Positions 45,101 to 52,413 of a DNA stretch of 64,000 nt are shown here, piece by piece. A program made the translations under genes and the position numbers. Position 1 is the stretch's first letter, and every line of letters starts with the position of its first letter. The stretch comes from an uncultured Bacteroidales bacterium (lineage in GTDB: Bacteria > Bacteroidota > Bacteroidia > Bacteroidales > Paludibacteraceae), in contig CAMHSB010000002.1 of the NCBI GenBank assembly GCA_946187695.1, positions 62,001 through 126,000 on the forward strand. Direction: 5' to 3'. A model generated the notes under the pieces. That model worked only from the letters and a program-made list of their open reading frames with translations, had not been told where the DNA came from and did not search any database.

Positions 45101-45445
45101 CTCTGCAATCGCTTCGGGGTGGGTAACGATGATACGGGGCAGGGTGGTCAGCGTTTCTGTCCGCTGGATCACCGCCGCATCGTCTATCGTCCGCCGGCGT
45201 CTGCTGCTCGGAAAGAATCCCGCATCTGCACCGAGCGTCTTGAGATCTGCATAGATATACTGTGCTGCTTCTGCATTGTCAAAGATCAAAAAAAGCGGAG
45301 CGTGCATGTGTGCTAGCGCCAGCGCGCGTGCAGAGGAGTGCAAACCGCTCAGTAATACGTGTGCGTTCTTATGCGCCAGTTCCTTCCGAACTGCTGCCAG
45401 TTCCGGATGCTCCCCGAATAGTATTTTCAAGTCCTCTATTCCCAC
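42161..45445 (-). CDS. mfd: Transcription-repair coupling factor Mfd
   Basis: 1094 aa from the GTG at 45445. Releases stalled RNA polymerase and recruits UvrA. The N-terminal UvrB-like module, the RNAP-interacting domain (VGDYVVHSDHGIAKFGGL), the RecG-like helicase with VCGDVGFGKTEVAMRAAF and IIDEEQKFG, the HQLRGRVGRSNRKAYCYL segment and the C-terminal TRCF domain are present. The start is inferred: further upstream codons lie before the mapped promoter (-7 at 45476-45483), so they cannot be used; TTG at 45430 is an alternative. Residues about 247-261 (LEGLGVLGNLGNLEN) come from an in-frame nonamer array. Confidence 0.95.
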   Translation of the reverse strand: MGIEDLKILFGEHPELAAVRKELAHKNAHVLLSGLHSSARALALAHMHAPLFLIFDNAEAAQYIYADLKTLGADAGFFPSSRRRRTIDDAAVIQRTETLTTLPRIIVTHPEAIAEPVPAKEDLAKQSMSLKVGEEVRISDLSEMLADLGFERVDFVFQPGQYAVRGSIVDIYSYSHDNPYRLDFFGDEIDSIREFDIEDQLSKSKVEQAEIVGAKSQESGAQSFIPDYLTDETVWVSNDFGMVRFKLEGLGVLGNLGNLENRKTIEIAEKSTYAEHVKVSFETTPQPIFHKQFDILTDDLKKHIEDGYKIYLLAEQQKQLDRLKAIFESLEDASLQNAKATGVRFVPINATLHEGFVDRGLKICCYTDHQIFERYHRVMMASENARRGKAIITLREINQLQVGDYVVHSDHGIAKFGGLVTTPVNGKPQEMIKLNYRDGANVFVSIHNLHRISKYKGREGSEPTIARLGSGAWERLKERTKDKVKDIARDLIRLYATRKQQKGFAYSPDGYMQHELEASFLYEDTPDQAKATADVKRDLESPMPMDRLVCGDVGFGKTEVAMRAAFKVATDGKQVAVLVPTTVLALQHYNTFTERMKNMPVRIEYLSRLKSAKEIKEILEDLEAGKIDILIGTHKLIGKSVKWHDLGLLIIDEEQKFGVAAKEKLKSLRANVDVLTLTATPIPRTLQFSLLGARDLSIMTTPPPNRYPVQTELITVDDEDIIKEAIELEMARNGQVFIVNNRIEMLPRIEHKIQKLCPEARIITAHGQLPPGEMEERLEAFINYDYDILLSTTIIESGVDIPNVNTILIFSANKYGLADLHQLRGRVGRSNRKAYCYLIAPEKELLTEDARRRLEALSTFAELGAGFNLAMQDLDIRGAGNMLGSEQSGFIADLGYETYQRILNEAVEELKEEEGLVDKSEYAEYSDYSDKVRLWCQDAQLETDIAVCFPTDYIENISERITLYRELDGIRSEEQLLDFRKKLIDRFGVLPEPAEELLEVVRLRWHCCRLGVEKILLKGERMTLYLVQHKDAYWQSEMFGNIVQYAVTRPERCLLHEEKDKKGLPTGRRMVTITNVKTIAGAITLLTKIEKNEI
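44663..44707. repeat. Nonamer tandem array inside mfd
   Basis: Five 9-mers on the + strand: attttctag, attccccag, atttcctag, gactcctag, gccttctag. In the mfd frame they encode a 15-residue Leu-Gly-Asn-type insertion. Confidence 0.88.
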
Positions 45446-45475
45446 GCGCGCATTAACGCAAACTAAAATCGGCTG

Positions 45476-45506
45476 CAAAGGTACGCATTTTTTCTGATAT
45501 ACGCAA
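45476..45506 (-). promoter_or_regulatory. Promoter of mfd
   Basis: On the minus strand TTG (45504-45506), 20-nt spacer, TACCTTTG (45476-45483). Confidence 0.85.
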
Positions 45507-45567
45507 GCCCGCGCGCGTTTTTCCTTCCTTTTTTCTCCAAAAATCCCCCTAACTCTTGCGTATATCA
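45495..45567. promoter_or_regulatory. 13-bp inverted repeat linking divergent promoters
   Basis: TGATATACGCAAG (45495-45507) and CTTGCGTATATCA (45555-45567) are perfect complements, each containing the -33 TTG of one of the two divergent promoters. Part of this reflects the shared promoter consensus, but the identity is complete. Confidence 0.8.
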
Positions 45568-45586
45568 AAAAAATGTTGTACCTTTG
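45556..45586 (+). promoter_or_regulatory. Promoter of the DUF4234 gene
   Basis: TTG at 45556-45558, 20-nt spacer, TACCTTTG at 45579-45586. Confidence 0.87.
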
Positions 45587-45623
45587 CCGAGGAAATAATA
45601 ATCATCAAAACAATATTTCAGTT

Positions 45624-46046
45624 ATGGAAAACACGAATTCTGTTCCCGCATGGCAGTTAAGAACTGAGCGCGGACTTGCTAAAATGTTCTTCTTGGGTAT
45701 TATCACTTTGGGTATTTATCCGCTGGTGGTAGAATCGCACATTTCGGAAGAGCTTAATCTGGTGATTAACAATCGTGACGGTCGTCACACGATGCATTTC
45801 TGCCTGATTTTCTTTATCTTCTCATGGCTGACGATGAATATTGCTACCGTTGTTTGGTATCATCGCACCTCGGATCGTATGCACAACGAACTGATTCGCC
45901 GCGGTATTGATTACAACTTCGGCGCCAGCGATTTCTGGCTTTGGGAGATTCTGGGTTCGCTTATTCTGGTTGGTCCGTTCATCTATACCTATAAGCGTAT
46001 GAAAGCGATGAACCTCATCAACGCCGATTATAACCAGAAAGGCTAA
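45624..46046 (+). CDS. DUF4234-like membrane protein
   Basis: 140 aa. Three hydrophobic helices (about residues 20-35, 56-78, 110-126), with GLAKMFFLGIITLGIYPLVV and a central loop VVWYHRTSDRMHNELIRRGI. These are the marks of DUF4234, function unknown. The ATG at 45624 follows the promoter by about 38 bases; the longer upstream frame starts inside the promoter. First gene of a small membrane cluster. Confidence 0.85.
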   Translation: MENTNSVPAWQLRTERGLAKMFFLGIITLGIYPLVVESHISEELNLVINNRDGRHTMHFCLIFFIFSWLTMNIATVVWYHRTSDRMHNELIRRGIDYNFGASDFWLWEILGSLILVGPFIYTYKRMKAMNLINADYNQKG

Positions 46047-46057
46047 GCGGCATCAGT

Positions 46058-46246
46058 ATGCAAAAATCGACTAAATACAAACTCAACATCGCGGTCGGGG
46101 CACTGGCTGCCCTGGCCTACGTGTTGGTACCGGTGGATATATCGCCTGATCCTGTACCTGTAATAGGTTGGATAGACGATATTATTGCCTTGCTTTTAGC
46201 CGTCACGAACGGTATCTATTTTGGAATGAAACTTCGAAAGAAATGA
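46058..46246 (+). CDS. DUF1232 (YkvA-like) small membrane protein
   Basis: 62 aa. Two hydrophobic segments around the signature ALAYVLVPVDISPDPVPVIG and WIDDI, which defines DUF1232/YkvA. Function unknown. Overlaps the next gene by four bases (ATGA). Confidence 0.88.
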   Translation: MQKSTKYKLNIAVGALAALAYVLVPVDISPDPVPVIGWIDDIIALLLAVTNGIYFGMKLRKK

Positions 46247-46812
46247 AAACCAAATCTCTTCGCGCATGGATCATAGCCATGTTGGCATGTATCGTAGGTT
46301 CGGCGGTGTACTCCACCTGTTGGCGGTGGATGCCTCATAGCCAGTTTGCTACCTACTTGAGTATTTTTGTCTATACGCTCGTTCCGTTCTGTGAGTTGAT
46401 GCTGGGTCTGCTTTTTGCCAAAGATGACGCTTCTCCGCAAGCTAAACGGGGCGGTATTCTATACGCAATCGCAGGTATTATCGGTCTACTTTTGCAAGCG
46501 CTGGTACTTTTTAGCCAGATAGTTTCCACAAATCTTATGACTATGCCTGTGCACCTTACTTCTGTCGCCTTATGCGCGGTATTGATTAGTGCGGCCTTTA
46601 TCCTGATTGCATTGTCTTTCTCCGACCGCCGACTATTGGTGTGGGCGATTGTATATGCGGTCTTCAAAGTAGCTTTTGCGGTCGCTTTATCAGCCTGCCG
46701 GTTGATACCGGACAACCACCTGCTATTCTCCATATACGGCCTCGCTACCGTAGGTGTGGGTGTCTGTTTATTGGGCTATTTCATTAAAATGTTGAAATTA
46801 TTAAAACGATAG
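46243..46812 (+). CDS. Unknown polytopic membrane protein, 189 aa
   Basis: Not recognised. About six hydrophobic helices spread over 189 aa (WIIAMLACIVGSAVYS near the start, LLVWAIVYAVFKVAFAVALS near residue 135). No motif suggests a transported substrate. ATG at 46243 overlaps the DUF1232 stop, so coupling decides the start. Part of a three-gene membrane cluster. Confidence 0.8.
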   Translation: MKTKSLRAWIIAMLACIVGSAVYSTCWRWMPHSQFATYLSIFVYTLVPFCELMLGLLFAKDDASPQAKRGGILYAIAGIIGLLLQALVLFSQIVSTNLMTMPVHLTSVALCAVLISAAFILIALSFSDRRLLVWAIVYAVFKVAFAVALSACRLIPDNHLLFSIYGLATVGVGVCLLGYFIKMLKLLKR

Positions 46813-46823
46813 ATTTTTTTGAT

Positions 46824-48818
46824 ATGAAACGTAAGATTGTTATAACCTTTATTCTTTTTATGACCGCGTGGGCATATGCGGGAGTGACGACGTACACGTT
46901 TACATCCAAGAACTGGGCGAGTAAGGTCGGTGCGGATGTGTGTGACGGCGTGACGGACGGTTGGATCTGCAACACAGCGGCTTATGAGTACATGACCGGT
47001 CGCACGGATGGCGAGGGACGTCTGTATTCGCAAGGTGTGAGTGTAAAAACCAGTACGAACGGTGCAGGTGCAACGTCCGTGATCTCATTTACGAACGTGC
47101 GCCAAATGACGCTTAATTTCTGTCAGAACGCGAGCAAAGGCAAGGGTGTATTCTACTACCAGATTGGCAATGCCCCGTACGACTCTCTGGTGATCACCAA
47201 ACCTACTACATCTGGTTCCGGCATCTATCTGCGCGACAGCGTGTTACAATTGGCCATGCCCTTGAGCGGAAATATCCGTTTCTGGGTGAAATGTACGGAG
47301 AACGCGATTAATATTAACAGTCTCTCTATTCGTGCTGAGGAAGGAGGTTCGACGCCATTCAATACGGTGACCTACCAACTCGTAACAGATGTGAATCAGT
47401 TGCAAGATTCCGACCAGATCATCATCGGCGTTCATAACGCTTCCGTAAACTATATCATGGGTTATTTCGATGAGAGTGTGTCGGTCAATAATATTCATGC
47501 CATCCGCGGTCGTTACAGTGCAGACCGCACGACGGTCGCAGCCGACGATAATGCCATCTATACTCTTCGCCGCACGACCCTCAATAACGCGCCTTGTTTC
47601 TATATTCAGGATGAGTTGCGTTACGAGGAAGCTTATCTGGTGGCGAGCGGCGGTCAGACCAAGAACCGTTTGGCGCTCTGGACCCAACTGACCGATCCGA
47701 ACACGTACGGAAACTACGGCTATTGGGATATTCAAATCGCGCAAGACGGCAAAGCCGTGATCATGAACCTCGGTAACAGTCTTGGTAAGTACCTGCAGTA
47801 CAATGCATCCAATAACCCGACGCTCTTCGGTTGCTACGCTTCGCAGGGCTCGCAAACACCGGTCTGCATCTATCGGCGTACGGAGGCTATCGGAGATGTA
47901 CCGGCTATCGTGGCGCCGCTGGTGAACCTCGGAACCGGTGTGCTCGCCGGTAATAAATCCGTAGGTGGCGGTAAGACGATCATGGTCAATGCCAACAGGC
48001 TGACGCAGGACATTCGGGTGCGCCTATTGCATGGAGATATATTTGCCGTCAGCGACACGGTTATCGACCGCGACGGCGGGCCGTTGACGGTGACTTATCA
48101 CGCTAATTTTGCTGGACATTATATCGACACCCTGCTGTTGACCGGCGATACGGTGTGTACCGAAGTGCCCGTGATGGTCCAGGTGGTACGTCAGATGAGT
48201 ATTGTCGAGGCAGTGACCCAACCGGACTATTCGCTCGTGTATCTGAACGATGTGGAGGTGACCAAGAAATACGACATGTACATCTTTATTCGCGATACCT
48301 CGGGTTCGATGCTGATCTGGGACGGCGGCAACGGTGCGACGGGCAAACGATACGGAGCCGATCTGAAGAGCGGAGACGTGCTGCAAGGCGTGGTCGGACG
48401 TTATAGCAATTACTACGGTGTTCCCGAACTGGCTCCTACGCAGCAGTGGAAGGTTCGCACCGGCGGAACGGCTACTGCAGAACCGGTTGTTTTGCCGCTC
48501 GATTCTGCCGATGTATGTCGGTTTGTACGATTGGCCAATGTGACGGTGGAGAACGGTGTGATTCAAGGAACGGAACTGCCGGTCGTGGATGCGTTTACCA
48601 TTGGTGGCGGAGTGATTGAAAATGTCTCCACCGCGATGAACGCTATCGTGATGATCAGTTATAACCAAGTGCAGTTATGGGTGGTGAGTCAGGAGCGGAC
48701 GACCGCCTTCGAGCAAACGGCAATGCAAAATAAATACGAAAAGATCATCCGCAACGGCCAAATAGTCATCCGTCGTGGTGAAAAAATATACTCCGTAACG
48801 GGTATAGAGCTGAAATAA
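46824..48818 (+). CDS. Secreted protein with T9SS sorting signal (third cargo)
   Basis: 664 aa. Signal peptide MKRKIVITFILFMTAWAYAG. The first part (about residues 20-170) is a beta-sandwich; the middle contains a ricin/lectin-like or DUF-type domain from about 190 (TYQLVTDVNQLQDSDQIIIG). The end of the middle region (VYLNDVEVTKKYDMYIFIRD and nearby) resembles OB-fold secreted modules. The tail IRNGQIVIRRGEKIYSVTG is a T9SS type A signal, homologous to those at 20.9 and 26.8 kb. Likely displayed on the surface. Confidence 0.86.
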   Translation: MKRKIVITFILFMTAWAYAGVTTYTFTSKNWASKVGADVCDGVTDGWICNTAAYEYMTGRTDGEGRLYSQGVSVKTSTNGAGATSVISFTNVRQMTLNFCQNASKGKGVFYYQIGNAPYDSLVITKPTTSGSGIYLRDSVLQLAMPLSGNIRFWVKCTENAININSLSIRAEEGGSTPFNTVTYQLVTDVNQLQDSDQIIIGVHNASVNYIMGYFDESVSVNNIHAIRGRYSADRTTVAADDNAIYTLRRTTLNNAPCFYIQDELRYEEAYLVASGGQTKNRLALWTQLTDPNTYGNYGYWDIQIAQDGKAVIMNLGNSLGKYLQYNASNNPTLFGCYASQGSQTPVCIYRRTEAIGDVPAIVAPLVNLGTGVLAGNKSVGGGKTIMVNANRLTQDIRVRLLHGDIFAVSDTVIDRDGGPLTVTYHANFAGHYIDTLLLTGDTVCTEVPVMVQVVRQMSIVEAVTQPDYSLVYLNDVEVTKKYDMYIFIRDTSGSMLIWDGGNGATGKRYGADLKSGDVLQGVVGRYSNYYGVPELAPTQQWKVRTGGTATAEPVVLPLDSADVCRFVRLANVTVENGVIQGTELPVVDAFTIGGGVIENVSTAMNAIVMISYNQVQLWVVSQERTTAFEQTAMQNKYEKIIRNGQIVIRRGEKIYSVTGIELK

Positions 48819-48839
48819 GGTAAATTTTTGCGATTTTTC

Positions 48840-48870
48840 TTGCATATATCAAAAAAAAGCAGTACTTTTG
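48840..48870 (+). promoter_or_regulatory. Promoter of the DASS transporter gene
   Basis: TTG at 48840-48842, 20-nt spacer, TACTTTTG at 48863-48870, followed by a leader of about 80 nt in which nothing else is seen. Confidence 0.87.
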
Positions 48871-48955
48871 CAGCCGTTTTTGTAAAAAAGTGCCGTTTGG
48901 CTTGATTCGCGAGCCTATTTATGGAGTGTGAAATCTGTTATAAAAGGTATATACA

Positions 48956-50359
48956 ATGTTTAAACTGGATGTAAAAAAACATGTTTTAGCGCCGCTGACG
49001 GTTTTGGCGGTGCTGTTTTTGTGGTTTGTGCCGGCTTCGTTCTTCGGCATTGAGGGGCTGACGGTCGTTCAGCAGCGGACCATCGCTATCTTCGCTTACG
49101 CAGCTCTGATGTGGATGTTCGAAATCATCCCGGCGTGGGCTACATCGGTGAGCACGATCGTATTTCTACTGCTGACCATTTCGAACAAAGGATTCACGAA
49201 GCCTGAGATGGGCGATCTGGTGAATTTCAAAGAGATCATGGCGGCGTTCGCTGACCCGATCATCATGCTCTTCTTAGGAGGCTTCGTCTTGGCTATCGCA
49301 GCCAGCAAGGTAGGCCTCGATGTCTATCTGGCACGTATCCTGCTCAAGCCTTTCGGTACAAAGCCTCAGTCTGTATTATTAGGCTTCCTGGTGCTGATTA
49401 GCGTCATGTCGATGTTCATGAGTAATACGGCGACGGCGGCGATGATGCTGGCCTTCCTGACCCCGGTCTTGAAGACCCTGCCTGAGAACGGCGGCGGTCG
49501 TGTGAGTCTGGCCTTGTCGATTCCTATCGCAGCGAATATCGGTGGTCTGGGAACGCCTATCGGTACCCCTCCGAACGCGATTGCGATCGGTCAGTTGGCA
49601 TCGAGCGGCATCGAGATCGGTTTCGGAGCATGGATGTTGCGTTTCGTACCTGTAGTAGCGATCATGATTATTTTCTCCTGGTGGCTGCTCCAGTTCCTCT
49701 TCCCCTTTAAGACGAAGAAGATCGAGATCGTGATTGACAGGGACTGCAAGAAAGACTGGAAGTTCTGGACGGTGACAATCACTTTCTTAGGTACCATACT
49801 GCTCTGGATGACCGGTGAGCTGACGAAACTGAACTCGAACGTGGTGGCATTGATCCCGTTTGCGGTATTTGCCTTGACGGGTATCTTCACCCGCGAAGAT
49901 TTTGCGAAAGTCGATTGGCACGTGCTGTGGATGGTTGCCGGTGGTTTTGCCCTCGGTACCGCGCTCAATAAGACCGGTCTCGCAGCAGCCCTCGTTGAGG
50001 CGATTCCGTTCGGAAACTGGTCGGCGGTAGCGGTATTGATCATCGCCGGTCTGCTCGGATGGTTGCTCTCTAACTTCATTGCCAACTCGTCTGCTGCTAA
50101 CCTGCTCGTGCCGATCCTGGCGGTAGTAGGTACGGCGATGGCGGACAATCTGGCGCCGATGGGCGGTCTGACGACCCTGCTCGTTTGTGTAGCGGCTTCG
50201 ACCTCGTTTGCGATGTTGTTCCCGATCTCCACACCGCCGAACGCGATTGCGTCTTCGACAGGTATGATCAAGACGCACGATATGACCGTGGTTGGCCTGA
50301 TCGTCGGTCTGCTCGGTATCGGTGTTTCCTATGCAGTATTACTCTTATTCCCGTTCTAA
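48956..50359 (+). CDS. DASS/SLC13-family anion transporter
   Basis: 467 aa with about eleven to twelve hydrophobic helices. Two SNT-type motifs are visible: SNTATAAMMLAFLTPVL followed by GLGTPIGTPPNAIA, and NSSAANLLVPILA followed by ISTPPNAIA. These coordinate sodium and a di- or tricarboxylate, sulfate or phosphate. The substrate cannot be read from sequence; dicarboxylate is likely in a fumarate/succinate-metabolising anaerobe. It is one base away from the porin gene. Confidence 0.9.
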   Translation: MFKLDVKKHVLAPLTVLAVLFLWFVPASFFGIEGLTVVQQRTIAIFAYAALMWMFEIIPAWATSVSTIVFLLLTISNKGFTKPEMGDLVNFKEIMAAFADPIIMLFLGGFVLAIAASKVGLDVYLARILLKPFGTKPQSVLLGFLVLISVMSMFMSNTATAAMMLAFLTPVLKTLPENGGGRVSLALSIPIAANIGGLGTPIGTPPNAIAIGQLASSGIEIGFGAWMLRFVPVVAIMIIFSWWLLQFLFPFKTKKIEIVIDRDCKKDWKFWTVTITFLGTILLWMTGELTKLNSNVVALIPFAVFALTGIFTREDFAKVDWHVLWMVAGGFALGTALNKTGLAAALVEAIPFGNWSAVAVLIIAGLLGWLLSNFIANSSAANLLVPILAVVGTAMADNLAPMGGLTTLLVCVAASTSFAMLFPISTPPNAIASSTGMIKTHDMTVVGLIVGLLGIGVSYAVLLLFPF

Positions 50360-50360
50360 T

Positions 50361-51821
50361 ATGAAACGATTGATCATCATCGCGCTTAGCGGCTTGTTCT
50401 TCGTTCCTGTTTTTGCGCAGGAAGTGAACAAAGAAGCGCAGAAAGCAGAGAAGAAAGAGGCGGTCAAGTCGCACTTGAAGCAGCATTTCAAACCCTATGG
50501 GTTTATCCGTAACTACTTCACATACGACAGCCGTGAGTGTATTGCCGGTACAGGTGATTTGTATTTTTACATGCCCAAAGATGAGTCGTGGAACAAGACC
50601 AACGACCCAGCGTTGCGCGAAGACCTCAATGCCATCAGCTCGTTCCGTTTCTTGTCGCTCACGACGCGTGTCGGCCTCAATATAACGGGCTATAAATGGC
50701 GTAATACGGAGTTTAGCGGTAAGATCGAAGCGGACTTCTTTGCCGGTATCAGTGCGACCACTCCCAGCACGGTCAAGCAGACGCACGCGGTGACGGGTAC
50801 GGCGCAGTTCCGTCTCCGTCAGGCTTATGTAGCGCTTGGTTGGGACAGCCTGCGCATGAACGATAAGGATTATGCGCGTGTGGACCTGACGATCGGTCAG
50901 ACCTGGCATCCTATGGCAGCGGACCTGTGCGATGTGATCTCCCTCAACAGCGGTGCGCCTTTCGGACCTTTCAACCGTTCTCCGCAAGTGCGCATGGACG
51001 CGCGTTTGGGTAAGTGGTTCACTTTGACGGCTGCGGGACTCTGGCAGATGCAGTACAACTCGATTGGCCCGGACGGACAATCGGCGGAATACATCCTCTA
51101 CAGTAAGACCCCAGAGGCATACTTGGGCTTGAGTTTCCATGACAAAGGCTGGATCGTTCGCGCCGGTGCAGACGTGCTGAGCATCAAACCCCGTCATATC
51201 GGAGACGCACTTGATGCAAACGGAAACGTCATCATGGGTACGGACGGCAAACCGCTACAGATAACGGTAAAAGACCGTATCACGACAGCTTCTCCTTTCC
51301 TCTATCTGCAATATAAGAAAGGTGAGTTCTCTATCAAGGCCAAGACCATCTTTGCCGAATCGGGCGAGCACATGAACATGAACGGCGGTTACGGCGTGAA
51401 AGCTATTCTTCCGGACGGTTCTTATGCCTACACCTCGACGCGCACCAGCTCCTCTTGGATCAGCCTTGTGTATGGTGGCAAAGTGGGCAAACAGGAAGAC
51501 AAACACCCGCAGAAACTGCAGGGTATTCTCTTTGCCGGATATGTGGAGAACCTCGGTACCAAAGATCCGCTGGCTGTCGATGCAAATGGTGATCTTGTGG
51601 GCTACTATTATCCGCGAGTAAAGAACATGAACCGCATGTGGCGCTTGGTTCCGACCTTGCTATACACCGTCGGCAAATTCCAGCTGGGTCTGGAGTACGA
51701 CATTACGTCTGTACATTACGGCGACGTGAAGAAAATCAACCCGGCTAATGGATTGGCAGAGAACGACCTCCATTGGGTGACCAATCACCGCGTGGAGATC
51801 ATGACGAAGTACAATTTCTAA
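50361..51821 (+). CDS. Outer-membrane porin-like protein
   Basis: 486 aa. Signal peptide MKRLIIIALSGLFFVPVFAQ, a Lys/Glu-rich short helix (EAQKAEKKEAVKSHLK), then alternating beta-strand pattern to the end (VEIMTKYNF, C-terminal Phe as in barrel proteins). Directly behind a DASS transporter, so it probably lets the same solute cross the outer membrane; this is inference from position. Confidence 0.82.
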   Translation: MKRLIIIALSGLFFVPVFAQEVNKEAQKAEKKEAVKSHLKQHFKPYGFIRNYFTYDSRECIAGTGDLYFYMPKDESWNKTNDPALREDLNAISSFRFLSLTTRVGLNITGYKWRNTEFSGKIEADFFAGISATTPSTVKQTHAVTGTAQFRLRQAYVALGWDSLRMNDKDYARVDLTIGQTWHPMAADLCDVISLNSGAPFGPFNRSPQVRMDARLGKWFTLTAAGLWQMQYNSIGPDGQSAEYILYSKTPEAYLGLSFHDKGWIVRAGADVLSIKPRHIGDALDANGNVIMGTDGKPLQITVKDRITTASPFLYLQYKKGEFSIKAKTIFAESGEHMNMNGGYGVKAILPDGSYAYTSTRTSSSWISLVYGGKVGKQEDKHPQKLQGILFAGYVENLGTKDPLAVDANGDLVGYYYPRVKNMNRMWRLVPTLLYTVGKFQLGLEYDITSVHYGDVKKINPANGLAENDLHWVTNHRVEIMTKYNF

Positions 51822-51860
51822 GGAAAAATAACACGAAATCTGCAAAAAAGTGCTCAAATA

Positions 51861-51892
51861 TTTGCATATTTGAAAAAAAAGCAGTACTTTTG
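51861..51892 (+). promoter_or_regulatory. Promoter of rimP-nusA-infB
   Basis: TTTG at 51861-51864, 20-nt spacer, TACTTTTG at 51885-51892, about 55 nt before rimP. Confidence 0.87.
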
Positions 51893-51946
51893 CAGCGTGA
51901 ATTGATTGAGGGGACCCGAAAAGGTCTCCTCATTGTATAAAAATAT

Positions 51947-52405
51947 ATGGACAAATCGCAATTACAAAACTGGATTAACGAGTATCTGAAGGATACCGAT
52001 TATGAGTTAGTGACGCTGAATATTTCAGCTGGTAACGACATTCTCGTGGAGGTGGATCGCCTCGCCGGAGTCGATGTGGACTTCTGTGCGGACTTGAACC
52101 GCTATCTGGTGGAGAAACTCGATACCGTCGAGCCGGATTACTCCCTCGAAGTAGGTTCTGTCAGCCTTACCGATCCCTTCAAGACCAAGATGCAGTATGA
52201 GAAGAACCTCGGCCACGATGTCGAAGTGCTTATTGAGGGCAAGAAACTGCGCGGACAACTGGTGTCGGTGGACGAAGAGACCTTCTCCGTTGATATAGAG
52301 GAGAAAGTAGAGGTCGAAGGCAAGAAGCGCAAACAGACGCAAATCATCACGCACACATGGCGTTACGATGAGCCCAAATATGTGAAATATGATTTAAAAT
52401 TCTAA
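51947..52405 (+). CDS. rimP: Ribosome maturation factor RimP
   Basis: 152 aa. Needed for 30S assembly. N-terminal domain with VEVDRLAGVDVDFCADLNRY and YSLEVGSVSLTDPFKTKMQY, C-terminal SH3-like domain with VEVLIEGKKLRGQLVSV. Leads the rimP-nusA-infB operon conserved in most bacteria. Confidence 0.94.
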   Translation: MDKSQLQNWINEYLKDTDYELVTLNISAGNDILVEVDRLAGVDVDFCADLNRYLVEKLDTVEPDYSLEVGSVSLTDPFKTKMQYEKNLGHDVEVLIEGKKLRGQLVSVDEETFSVDIEEKVEVEGKKRKQTQIITHTWRYDEPKYVKYDLKF

Positions 52406-52413
52406 ATACAAAA

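Noticed and set aside
45446..45568. Upstream extension of mfd to a TTG at 45568
   Set aside because: The extension runs across the mfd promoter and into the divergent promoter, and its residues do not resemble Mfd. GTG at 45445 is preferred.
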